A DNA stretch of 64,000 nucleotides from Phycisphaeraceae bacterium (GTDB lineage: Bacteria > Planctomycetota > Phycisphaerae > Phycisphaerales > UBA1924). Positions 34,595 to 42,661 of this stretch are shown here, in pieces (positions within the stretch are counted from its first letter, which is position 1; every line of letters starts with the position of its first letter). The notes under the pieces are model-generated. The model saw only the letters and a list, made by a program, of their open reading frames with translations, made no database searches and was not told the origin of the DNA. The stretch spans positions 1 to 64,000 of the forward strand of contig RECQ01000054.1 in NCBI GenBank assembly GCA_007693965.1, in the 5' to 3' direction. A program made the translations under genes and the position numbers.

Positions 34595-35509
34595 ATGTTC
34601 AGGCTCATCGAATCGACCCGCGCCTACATCCTTCTCTTCAGCATCCCCTTCACGCTGCTCTGGAGCCGTGGGCTTGAGCCGCTCGGCGTGGTGACGGGGC
34701 CGCTGCTGGTGGTGCTGCACGCGTGCGTCGCGGTTTTCTGGATGATCTGCATGGCCCGCGCGGATCAGGCCCGCGGCCTGGCGCCCCGGCTGGGTTTGCG
34801 AAGGGACAGGCTGGCCGTCGACCACGACGGGCTCGGCCTGTGGTTCCTGATCCTCGGCGCCTTCGTCGTCGTGTTGACGGTGGTGATGCTCTTCGCCGAG
34901 TTCTGGATCGGCGTGGGGGCGCTGCTGGCGACGCTGCTGTCGCTCTGGCTCAGCCGCCAGGGCGGGCGATATCGGATGGGGCTGATCGAGGCGATCATTC
35001 CCGCGGTGCTGCTGGTCGGCCCGGCGATGCTCTTCCGCGCCCACAACTGGCCGACGCCGCGGGCGCTGCGCATCTTTTCGCGTGATCCGACCGACGTTCC
35101 GGCGGAGCTGGCGCGCACGCTCGCCGCCGAGCCGGTGACGCCTGAGTTCGTGACCGCGCCCGTGCTGGCGGCGACGTGGCTCGGCGGCGCGGCGCTGCTG
35201 ACGGTGATCCTGCTCATGCTGGTGCGCGACCGCATCGCGGACCTGGACGCGGGCATCGAGACGACCGCGACGAAGCTGGGCCGCGGCGGCGCCTCGGCGC
35301 TGGTGTGGGCGTGGCTGCTCGGCGTCGCGGCCCTGGCGGCAATGGGCGCGGGATGGGGATGGTGGCACTGGAGCGTGGCGATGCTCGCGGCGTGGACGGC
35401 GGCGGCGGGATTGTCGCTCCACACCGCCCGCATCGACGGCTACGCAGTCGGCGCGACGCTCTCCGGCTACGGCGCCATGGCCGTCGCGCTCGGGATCACA
35501 ACAATCTGA
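34595..35509 (+). CDS. Multipass membrane protein of unknown function
   Basis: The 304-aa protein has about eight hydrophobic segments (for example AYILLFSIPFTLLW, LVVLHACVAVFWMICM, LILGAFVVVLTVVMLFAEFW). It has a loose UbiA-prenyltransferase-like appearance in helix number and length, but the Asp-rich motifs that define UbiA (NDxxD) are missing, so I do not assign that function. It is monocistronic, with ftsK converging 27 bp away. Confidence 0.65.
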   Translation: MFRLIESTRAYILLFSIPFTLLWSRGLEPLGVVTGPLLVVLHACVAVFWMICMARADQARGLAPRLGLRRDRLAVDHDGLGLWFLILGAFVVVLTVVMLFAEFWIGVGALLATLLSLWLSRQGGRYRMGLIEAIIPAVLLVGPAMLFRAHNWPTPRALRIFSRDPTDVPAELARTLAAEPVTPEFVTAPVLAATWLGGAALLTVILLMLVRDRIADLDAGIETTATKLGRGGASALVWAWLLGVAALAAMGAGWGWWHWSVAMLAAWTAAAGLSLHTARIDGYAVGATLSGYGAMAVALGITTI

Positions 35510-35536
35510 GTTTCGGACAGGGAGCGCCGGCGCCGA

Positions 35537-38500
35537 TCATCCTCGCGGCGCCCTGTCGGTGCGGAGCGGCTGGGTGGTGATGTCGGGCTCCTCGGATTCG
35601 TCGACGGGCTCTTCCTCGTCGTCTTCCTCCTCGTCGTCCTCTTCATCGCCTTCGTACTCGTCGATCTCGTTGCCGTCCTCGTCGACGTACACCCATTCCT
35701 CGTCGTCGGCGCCCTCGACGTCGGCTTCCTCATCGTCTTCGGATTCGTCGCCGTCGGCGTCCTCAACTTCGATGTATTCCCACTCTTCGTCTTCCTCTTC
35801 GTCGCCTTCTTCTTCGCCTTCATCCTCGGCGATGGCCTCGGCGTCTTCGTCTTCCTCTTCGTATTCGTCTTCGTCGGAGGCTTCGGGCTCGTCGTATTCC
35901 TCCTCGATGTCTTCGTCCTCATCTTCGGCGGCGTCGAGGATCGCCGCGGCGCCGTTGATCTTCGGGAGTTCGGCCGCGGCGGTGGTCGGTTCGTCTTCCT
36001 CGAAGAGCGAGCCCTGCTGCGCCGGGGCGGCGCCGGACTCCTTCGCATCTGCCTCCGCCTGTGCCTTCATCGCCTGCCATTCCTCGGGCGTGATCGCGAC
36101 CTCGCGGGCCACGGTGCCCTTGTGATCGCCGATGATGCCGGCCATGCCCATCAGGTCGATGAGGCGCGAGGCGCGGGTGTAGCCGATGGCGAGGCGGCGC
36201 TGCAGCAGCGAGACCGAGCCGCGCTTCGTCTCCAGCACGATCTCGACGGCCTTGTCGAAGAGGGGGTCTGACTGCGCGTTCTCGAGGCTGCGCTCCGTGG
36301 CGTCTTCGCCATCGCCACCGGAGCGGATCTGCATGAGCTGGCGCTCGAAGGAGGGCGCCGCGACGTCCTTCAAGAAGCGCACCACCTTGCGCGTCTCGCG
36401 GTCCTCGACGAGCGTGCCCTGGGCGCGCATGAGCTTGTGCGAGCGCGGCGAGAGGACGAGCATGTCGCCCTGGCCCAGCAGCAGCTCGCCGCCCTTCTGA
36501 TCGAGCACGATGCGGCTGTCCATGCCGCTGGCGACCTTGAAGCTGATGCGCGCCGGCATGTTCGACTTGATGAGACCCGTCACCACGTTCGCCTGCGGCC
36601 GCTGCGTGGCGAGCACCAGGTGGATGCCCACCGCCCGCGCCTTCTGCGCGATGCGCACGATCGAGCCCTCGACTTCCTTCTGCGTCATGATCAGGTCGGC
36701 CAGCTCGTCGATGATGAAGACCAGGTAGGGGAGCTTGCGCGGAATGCGGGCCTCCTCGGCCTCGTTCTGCGGCATGAAGCGATCCTTCAGCTCCTCCCAG
36801 CTCAGCGCGTTGTACGTCGCGATGTCGCGGCAGCCCGCCTCGGCCAGCAGCTCGTAGCGCTCATCCATCTTGGAGACGGCCCATTCGAGGATGGCGCACG
36901 CCTTGCTCATCTCCGTGACCACCGGGCACATCAGGTGCGGGATGTCGCGGAACTGGCTCATTTCGACCATCTTGGGATCGATCAGCACCAGCTTCAGCTC
37001 ATTGGGCTTCTTCGTGTAGAGGAAGCTCATGATGATCGAGTTCATGCACACCGACTTGCCCGAGCCGGTGGTGCCGGCGATGAGCATGTGGGGCATGGAG
37101 GCGAGGTCTTCGATGAGCGGCTCGCCGCTGGCGTCCTTGCCGAGGAACATGGGCAGCTTCATCTTGCCCACGCCGCCCTCGGAGTGGCTCATCAGCTCCT
37201 TGAGGCGCACCTTTTCCTTCTCCAGGTTCGGCGCCTCGATGCCCACCGTGTCGCGCCCCTGCGTGTTGGGCACGATGCGGATGTTCACCGCCTTGAGCGC
37301 CCGCGCCAGGTCCGAACTGATGGCGTTGAGCTGGGCCACCTTCGTTCCCGGCGCCAGCTTCACCTCGTAGAGCGTGATGACGGGGCCCGAGTCGATGCCG
37401 ACGACCTCTCCGTCGATCCGGTAGACGCGCAGCGCCTCCTCGAGCGCCCGCGCCTGGGCGCGTACATGCTTCTCGATCTTCTCCGAGTAGTTGTCCTCGG
37501 GGTCCTCGAGCAGGTCGAGGCCGGGGAACTGATACCCCTCCAGCTCGATATGCGACTGGAAGTCCTGCATGTCCTGCTCGGTCGCCACCCGCTTGTTGGC
37601 GCCCGCAAAGCGCACCGGCAGCTTCGCGATTTTCTGACGCAGCGCGTCAGGATCGAAGACCTGCGGCGCCCCGGGAAGCTCGTCGTCGTGCTCGTACTCC
37701 TCATCTTCCTCATCCGAGGCGACGGGTTCGGCCTCCTCTTCATCCTCGTACTCGTCTTCTTCGTCTTCGTACTCGTCCTCGTACTCCCACTCTTCGTCGT
37801 CTTCCTCGTCGTCTGCCGTCGCGGCGCGGGCGGCGACGGCCTGCCGCGCCTTTTCCTGCTTCGAGCGCTTGAGGGGGACGCTCTCGTCGTCGTCAACATC
37901 GTTCAAGCGGATGCGCTCCGCCCGGGCGGCGACGCGATTCTCGACCGCCTGCTTCGCCAGCCCCGCCCCCGCCGCCGCCACCGGCAGGCTCTTGCGCCAC
38001 ACCATCGCCGGCACGATCACCAGCCAGCGGTCAAAGGCGAGCGTGGCGCCGACCAGGGCCGCGAGAAGGATCCAGAGGAACGAGCCGAACGTGCTGAAGC
38101 GGGCCGTCAGCTCCGCGACGCCCGCGATGGCGACCAGCCCGCCCGCGCCCTCTGGCATCGAGCCGTGGCCGGGCCAGAAGAGGGCCGCGAGGGATGAGAT
38201 GGCCAGAGCCAGGGCCAGCAGCCCGAAGCCGCGCATCACCGGCTGGGTGATGGCCCGTCCCGTCGCCGTGATTCCGAGGGCGAGCGCGACGCCGAGCAGC
38301 AGAACCCACACCCCGGGACCCAGCAGCGCCGCGCTGTGGTGCGCAATGGACGCCCCCACCGGGCCGCACCAGTTGGCGACCGGATCGTTGAGCGGCGTGG
38401 AGGCGTGGCCGGGCGGATCGGCGGGATGGTGGCTGATGAGGGCGGAGGTGGTGAAGATCCACACGCCGAGAAGGGCCCACCAGCCCAGGCGCTTCCAGAG

Positions 38501-38581
38501 CGCGGGGGCCTGCGCGGGCGACCGCCCACTACCGGCGTTCCCTGCGCGCTTCGACGTCGTGGTGCGTTGTGTGCGTGCCAT
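35537..38581 (-). CDS. ftsK: FtsK/SpoIIIE DNA translocase with an acidic tail
   Basis: The 1014-aa translocase moves chromosomal DNA during division. Four N-terminal membrane helices (about 35-190) are followed by an acidic linker (257-301), the alpha and beta motor domains (Walker A GTTGSGKS near 503, Walker B VFIIDELAD near 621), and the gamma DNA-reading domain (GSVSLLQRRLAIGYTRASRLI, about 788-808). Beyond it comes a 160-residue tail of mostly Glu and Asp (885-998 densest) that ordinary FtsK proteins lack. Three EEW[EV]Y motifs occur, one in the linker (Trp265) and two in the tail (Trp934 and Trp963). ATG 38581 fits the family start. The gene is divergent from nothing and precedes dut on the same strand in reverse order (dut upstream). 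Confidence 0.93.
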   Translation of the reverse strand: MARTQRTTTSKRAGNAGSGRSPAQAPALWKRLGWWALLGVWIFTTSALISHHPADPPGHASTPLNDPVANWCGPVGASIAHHSAALLGPGVWVLLLGVALALGITATGRAITQPVMRGFGLLALALAISSLAALFWPGHGSMPEGAGGLVAIAGVAELTARFSTFGSFLWILLAALVGATLAFDRWLVIVPAMVWRKSLPVAAAGAGLAKQAVENRVAARAERIRLNDVDDDESVPLKRSKQEKARQAVAARAATADDEEDDEEWEYEDEYEDEEDEYEDEEEAEPVASDEEDEEYEHDDELPGAPQVFDPDALRQKIAKLPVRFAGANKRVATEQDMQDFQSHIELEGYQFPGLDLLEDPEDNYSEKIEKHVRAQARALEEALRVYRIDGEVVGIDSGPVITLYEVKLAPGTKVAQLNAISSDLARALKAVNIRIVPNTQGRDTVGIEAPNLEKEKVRLKELMSHSEGGVGKMKLPMFLGKDASGEPLIEDLASMPHMLIAGTTGSGKSVCMNSIIMSFLYTKKPNELKLVLIDPKMVEMSQFRDIPHLMCPVVTEMSKACAILEWAVSKMDERYELLAEAGCRDIATYNALSWEELKDRFMPQNEAEEARIPRKLPYLVFIIDELADLIMTQKEVEGSIVRIAQKARAVGIHLVLATQRPQANVVTGLIKSNMPARISFKVASGMDSRIVLDQKGGELLLGQGDMLVLSPRSHKLMRAQGTLVEDRETRKVVRFLKDVAAPSFERQLMQIRSGGDGEDATERSLENAQSDPLFDKAVEIVLETKRGSVSLLQRRLAIGYTRASRLIDLMGMAGIIGDHKGTVAREVAITPEEWQAMKAQAEADAKESGAAPAQQGSLFEEDEPTTAAAELPKINGAAAILDAAEDEDEDIEEEYDEPEASDEDEYEEEDEDAEAIAEDEGEEEGDEEEDEEWEYIEVEDADGDESEDDEEADVEGADDEEWVYVDEDGNEIDEYEGDEEDDEEEDDEEEPVDESEEPDITTQPLRTDRAPRG

Positions 38582-38650
38582 GGTGCGTGGTGGATTATCG
38601 GCGCGCCGGACCTTCACAGGGCAGGAATTGCGCCCGCGATTCCAGTCGGC

Positions 38651-39169
38651 TCAGCGATCGCCTGTGGACCCGAAGCCCCCGTCCCCACGGGTCGTCTCCT
38701 CCAGCGCATCGACCTCCTCCACGCGGGCCCGCGCCACCGGGGCGATGACCATCTGCGCGATCCGCAACCCGTGCTCGATGACGTAGAGATGCTTGCTCAG
38801 GTTGATGAGCGGCACCTTCACCTCGCCGCGGTAGTCGGAGTCAATGGTGCCGGGGGCGTTTGGGAGCGTGATTCCATGCTTCGAGGCGATGCCCGACCGC
38901 GGCCGGACCTGGGCTTCATAGCCCGGCGTCAGCGCCATCGCGAAGCCGCAGTGGATCATCACGATGTCGCCCGCCCCGAGGGTGATGGGCTGATCCTCCG
39001 GCAGGCATGCGTACAGATCCATGCCTGCGGCTTCATCGGAGTGGTAGGTGGGGAGCGTCGCGCGAGGGTCAAGTCGGAGCAGGCGCACGACAGGCTGGTG
39101 GATGGGGTGGTCCGACTCACCGGGGGCGGAGCTCGGATTCATGTCAGGCGACGGGCCGGGAGTCGTCAT
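38651..39169 (-). CDS. dut: Deoxyuridine 5'-triphosphate nucleotidohydrolase
   Basis: dUTPase hydrolyses dUTP to dUMP, keeping uracil out of DNA and feeding dTMP synthesis. All five trimeric dUTPase motifs are present: AAGMDLYA, RPRSGIA, NAPGTIDSDYRGEV, RIAQMVIAP, and the C-terminal RGDGGFGSTG. The 172-aa length includes an N-terminal extension of about 25 residues; a later ATG (MNPSSAP) is possible. Its start overlaps the end of the upstream small coiled-coil gene by 26 bp, and it is 69 bp upstream of ftsK in the same direction. Confidence 0.96.
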   Translation of the reverse strand: MTTPGPSPDMNPSSAPGESDHPIHQPVVRLLRLDPRATLPTYHSDEAAGMDLYACLPEDQPITLGAGDIVMIHCGFAMALTPGYEAQVRPRSGIASKHGITLPNAPGTIDSDYRGEVKVPLINLSKHLYVIEHGLRIAQMVIAPVARARVEEVDALEETTRGDGGFGSTGDR

Positions 39170-39503
39170 GGACGCCAGCGTGCGTCAGGACGATCTCGGC
39201 GTCAAGCTCATCCAGCAGGGCGATGTCCTCGTCGTCGAGGTCGCGCCGCGCCTGGGCCAGCGAGCGGTTGAGCGTCTCGATCATCCGCTTGATGGAGCTG
39301 ATGCCATCGTCGATCGAGGTCTTCCCGGTCACCAGCCGCATGGGGTCGGACCGGTTGAGACGCGCCATCTCGCGCTCCGTCACGCTCTTGGCGTCGACGA
39401 GGCCCTTGAGCAGCGCCTCCGCTTTGTCGCGGAGGGCGTTGGTCTCCAGCATGATGCGCTGTCGTTCGGTCATGGTGGTGGACATGGGGTGCTTATCGGA
39501 CAT
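39144..39503 (-). CDS. Small helical protein upstream of dut
   Basis: A 119-aa protein, almost entirely helical and charged (MTERQRIMLETNALRDKAEAL; IKRMIETLNRSLAQARRDLDDED), probably a coiled coil. I know no family for it. It overlaps dut by 26 bp and would be co-transcribed with it. The start is uncertain among three nearby ATGs (39503, 39485, 39473). No membrane segment or catalytic motif is seen. Confidence 0.65.
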   Translation of the reverse strand: MSDKHPMSTTMTERQRIMLETNALRDKAEALLKGLVDAKSVTEREMARLNRSDPMRLVTGKTSIDDGISSIKRMIETLNRSLAQARRDLDDEDIALLDELDAEIVLTHAGVHDDSRPVA

Positions 39504-39602
39504 CTCACAGAATCCTCAGGATTCTCGAACACCATCGGCGCTCGCGGGCGCTGGGGTGAGCCCGCTTACGAGACAGGATTGTCCGCCGGTTGGCCGGGAG
39601 AA

Positions 39603-41180
39603 TCAAGCGGCCCCGGTGAACGCCGGGGTAGTGGTCTTCCGAGCCGGTCTGCCGCTGAACCCGGGGACCCAGCGTCCGATGGCGTCGATCACGGCCCGGT
39701 CGTCGGACGTCGCCCGGACTGCGGACAGGTCTGCGATCATCTCCGTCAGGGCGCCGGGCTCAGGCTCCGGGCCGCGCCAGGCCATGATTCCCGGCGCGGG
39801 TGTTGGCCGCAGCTCATCCGCCTGGTGCGCCAGCTCTTCGTGCAGCTTCTCGCCCGGCCTGGCGCCGGTGAAGACAATGTCGAAGGGGGTTCCGTGGTCG
39901 GAGTTCTGCGTTCTGACAACGGCGTCTTCTTCGCCCGGCGCGAGATGACGCGGGTCCTGAATGCGGGGATCGAATCCGTGGGCGCGGATGAAGCGCCGGG
40001 CCAGATCGAGGATGTTCACCGGCTCGCCCATATCGAGGACGAAGACATCGGCGCCGCGGATCCGTTCGGGATCCAGCGATGCGGCCTGGATCACCAACGA
40101 CGCCGCTTCGGGAATGGTCATGAAATAGCGCGTCATGCGCGGGTCGGTCACGGTCACCGGGCCGCCCTCACCGATCTGCCGCTCCCAGATGGGGATCACG
40201 CTGCAGGCGCTCGCCAGCACGTTGCCGAATCGCACGAGACACAGCCGCGTGGCGCTGCGCCCGTTCAGAGCCCGCACATACTGCTCCGCCAGCGCCTTGG
40301 TCGCGCCCATGACAGACGTCGGGTTGACCGCCTTGTCCGTCGAGACCATCACGAAGCGCTCGACGCCCACCGCCACCGATGCATCGGCGACCGACTTGGT
40401 TCCGAAGAGGTTGTTGTTCACCGCATGGGCGGGATGGTCCTCCATCATGGGCACGTGCTTGTGGGCCGCGGCGTGGATGACCATGTGGGGCCGGATCGCC
40501 ACGAAACGGCGTAATGTCGGATCGGCGTCGACGACGTCATGCAGGATCGCCCGCCGCTCCAGCCCCGGATGCCGGGCGCCGATCTGTCGGTCGATCTCGA
40601 AGAGGGCGTTGTCGGAGCGGTCCATCAGGAAGAGGGCGGCGGGATCGAAGGAGGCCACGCGACGGGCCAGTTCGGCGCCGATGCTTCCGCCGGCGCCCGT
40701 GATGAGCACCCGGCGTCCCTGGACGGCGTCGCGCACCACAGCCTCATCGATGGGTTGCGGGCTGCGTCCGATGAGGGCCGGCATGTCCAGCGCCGATGCG
40801 GCGCCGGCCGCCGGCGATGGGGCGATGCCCGCCAGAACGTCCGTCACCGGCGCCATGAAGCGTTCCGCGACGCCCAGCGCCAACAGCGCGGTGCGCACCC
40901 GGGCAATCGCCTCCGGCATTGCCGCCGGTAGCGAGACGAGGGCGGCCTCGAAACCGAAGCGGGTGTGCAGCCGGGGCAGGTCGTCCACCACACCGAGGAT
41001 GGGCAGATCGCTTATGGCCGGCTCGTCCGGGTCCTGCGGCTGGAGCAGCACCAGCCCAAGGGCCTCCGGGGGCGGCGTCAAGGCGCCCAGGGCGCCGCTG
41101 GCGGCTCGGAGGGTCTCTGGCGTCCCGATCAGGACGATGCTGGGCTGGGATTCATCTGGGATGGTGTGCGGGCGATGCAT
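39603..41180 (-). CDS. Soluble CapD/PglF-type nucleotide-sugar 4,6-dehydratase
   Basis: The 525-aa protein has the polysaccharide-biosynthesis CapD/PglF layout. An N-terminal Rossmann-like region (about 10-120) precedes the SDR domain: NAD loop TGAGGSIGAEL (about 150-160), HAAAHKHVPMMEDHP, and STDKAVNPTSVMGATK. The last is the family form of the active site, where the usual Tyr is Met. Such enzymes make UDP-4-keto-6-deoxy sugars for bacillosamine- or pseudaminic-type glycans. The membrane helices of WbpM/PglF are absent. ATG 41180 is chosen for GGGAGG upstream. It stands alone. Confidence 0.88.
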   Translation of the reverse strand: MHRPHTIPDESQPSIVLIGTPETLRAASGALGALTPPPEALGLVLLQPQDPDEPAISDLPILGVVDDLPRLHTRFGFEAALVSLPAAMPEAIARVRTALLALGVAERFMAPVTDVLAGIAPSPAAGAASALDMPALIGRSPQPIDEAVVRDAVQGRRVLITGAGGSIGAELARRVASFDPAALFLMDRSDNALFEIDRQIGARHPGLERRAILHDVVDADPTLRRFVAIRPHMVIHAAAHKHVPMMEDHPAHAVNNNLFGTKSVADASVAVGVERFVMVSTDKAVNPTSVMGATKALAEQYVRALNGRSATRLCLVRFGNVLASACSVIPIWERQIGEGGPVTVTDPRMTRYFMTIPEAASLVIQAASLDPERIRGADVFVLDMGEPVNILDLARRFIRAHGFDPRIQDPRHLAPGEEDAVVRTQNSDHGTPFDIVFTGARPGEKLHEELAHQADELRPTPAPGIMAWRGPEPEPGALTEMIADLSAVRATSDDRAVIDAIGRWVPGFSGRPARKTTTPAFTGAA

Positions 41181-41281
41181 GGCCGTTGGCCTCCCTCTCT
41201 GGCGCCTTGGCTGCGCCATGGGGAGATATCGGCCTCTGATGAGGTGGGGGGCCAGTCGTGGGGCTGTGTTCAGCCGCGCGA

Positions 41282-41668
41282 TCAGTCGGAGGGCGCCGCG
41301 CCGGGATCAGTTCCGGGTTGTTCGCCGGGGCCATCTTCGGGCTTCGGGCTCTGCGGGTCGATGCTCCGCAGGTACTCCCAAGTGTAGATGCCGGTGTCGT
41401 GCCCATCGGAGAATCGGATTCGGAGGGCATAGTTGCCCACCAGCTCGGCGCCCTCTGCCGTCAGCGCGCCACCCGCGTTTGAAGCGGATGCGGGCAGCAC
41501 GGTCAGGGGGTTCTTCTTCAATTCCTCGCGAAGCTGGCGGGCCTCGGCGGAGGGTGAGAGTCGGCGCAGGAGCGCGATCGAGTAATAGGACGTGGCGCCG
41601 TCGGCCCACTCGATGGTGAGGCCTCGATCTTTTTTCAGATCCAGCTTGCGGGGCGGCGTGGTGGACAT
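41282..41668 (-). CDS. DUF971 (GBBH-like N-terminal) domain protein
   Basis: The 128-aa protein matches DUF971: KDRGLTIEWADGATSYYSIALLRR near the start and the signature NYALRIRFSDGHDTGIYTWEYLRSI. DUF971 is found alone in bacteria, often near iron-sulfur carrier ATPases, and as the N-terminal part of gamma-butyrobetaine hydroxylases. A Pro/Gly-rich tail follows. The ATG has a TACCAT box 7 nt upstream and no Shine-Dalgarno, suggesting a leaderless message. Confidence 0.85.
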   Translation of the reverse strand: MSTTPPRKLDLKKDRGLTIEWADGATSYYSIALLRRLSPSAEARQLREELKKNPLTVLPASASNAGGALTAEGAELVGNYALRIRFSDGHDTGIYTWEYLRSIDPQSPKPEDGPGEQPGTDPGAAPSD

Positions 41669-41675
41669 GCCGGCG

Positions 41676-41681
41676 ATGGTA
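41676..41681 (-). promoter_or_regulatory. Candidate -10 (TACCAT) for the DUF971 gene
   Basis: On the minus strand TACCAT lies 7 nt before the ATG at 41668, with no ribosome binding site. It fits the leaderless TANNNT pattern. Confidence 0.5.
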
Positions 41682-41871
41682 GGAAAGACCGTCTGTCAGG
41701 ACATGTCGATTGCGCAGGCGATTTACTGGAAAGATGCCCTGTTGACGTGTCTCAATCTTGCGGCGTCGCCATGTTCGCGGTACATTACGAATGCACAAGG
41801 GAGGCCGATCGCACGTCGGCCGCTTCGGAGTCAACAGGACCATACGGTCCGTACGCAAGGATGGTCATGTG

Positions 41872-42615
41872 ATGGTTTTGAGAGAGAATCGGACGATGTG
41901 CGCGCACAGTGCGCGCCAGTTGCGTTCGCTTGGCTTCGCCTGCGCCGCATTCGCAGTCAGCGTCGGGATCGCCGCCGCTTCACCCGCATCGTCCCGGGGT
42001 GAGTCCGGAGCGATTGATCTCATTTTCCTCAACGCCAGCGGCGAGCTGCAGGGGGAGGTCCTTGACCAGTTCGGCCCCGGTTCGGTCGAAGATTTCCAGT
42101 TCTGGAACGTCGATGGCGCCGACACGATCGCGAGCAACCTGTCGATGGGTGTTTCATCCCTGAGTTCGACAGCGCAGATCCAGGTGGATTTCACCTCCGG
42201 GCCGATCAGTTCGCAGTTCCTGATGACGTTCTCGCTCGGGCTGGATGGCTCGATCGACGACTACGACCCGGGCCAGGCCGAACGTGATGCGCAGGTGATG
42301 GGCTTCATCGGATTGTCCACCATCTTCGCCGAGTTTATGCTCGCCTCGCCGCACCTGCTCACGGTGATCATCGACCCCGGCGACGGTGAACCGCTCGCCC
42401 AGGGAGATCCCTTCATGGTTGGCGCCGGCAAGTTCGCGTTCAGCGAAGTGCTGCCGTACTCGATCTCCCTCGATCTGCTCGGGCCGGACATGAGCGGGCA
42501 GGAGCAGCGCACCGTTTCGGTGATGCTTGATTTCGTCATTCCGAACCCAGGCGCTGGAGCTCTGGCGTTCATCGTGATGGCGGGAATGGCCGGCCGCAGG
42601 CGGCGTGTCGCCTGA
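41872..42615 (+). CDS. Secreted protein with PEP-CTERM-like tail (third copy of the tail)
   Basis: The 247-aa product has a signal peptide (hydrophobic core FACAAFAVSVGIAAA, about residues 21-35) and ends PNPGAGALAFIVMAGMAGRRRRVA-type: PNPGA, hydrophobic helix, RRRR. The body is not similar to the two paralogues at 1907 and 3119; only the sorting tail is shared. It is Ser/Gly/Asp-rich with beta character. ATG 41872 has AAGGA about 10 nt upstream; an ATG at 41896 is an alternative that starts nearer the signal core. Its role is unknown, probably at the cell surface. Confidence 0.8.
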   Translation: MVLRENRTMCAHSARQLRSLGFACAAFAVSVGIAAASPASSRGESGAIDLIFLNASGELQGEVLDQFGPGSVEDFQFWNVDGADTIASNLSMGVSSLSSTAQIQVDFTSGPISSQFLMTFSLGLDGSIDDYDPGQAERDAQVMGFIGLSTIFAEFMLASPHLLTVIIDPGDGEPLAQGDPFMVGAGKFAFSEVLPYSISLDLLGPDMSGQEQRTVSVMLDFVIPNPGAGALAFIVMAGMAGRRRRVA

Positions 42616-42648
42616 ACCGGCGCACCGGGGATCACCATCGCGATCGCC

Positions 42649-42654
42649 TAGGAT
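42649..42654 (+). promoter_or_regulatory. Candidate -10 (TAGGAT) for the aminotransferase
   Basis: TAGGAT lies 7 nt before the ATG at 42662. It fits the TANNNT leaderless pattern; it also contains an alternative ATG (42653). Confidence 0.4.
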
Positions 42655-42661
42655 GTCGGGC

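Noticed and set aside
34595-35509. UbiA-type prenyltransferase call for the membrane protein
   Set aside because: Helix count and length are similar, but the NDxxD-type Asp motifs needed for prenyl diphosphate binding are absent.
36437-38197. A 586-codon open frame opposite ftsK
   Set aside because: The product is His/Arg/Leu-rich and shows no family, while the other strand encodes a complete FtsK. It is a shadow of GC-rich codon usage.
41742-41786. TTGACG ... TACATT as a promoter for the third PEP-CTERM-like gene
   Set aside because: The spacing between the two hexamers is about 33 bp, far from the 16-18 bp needed.
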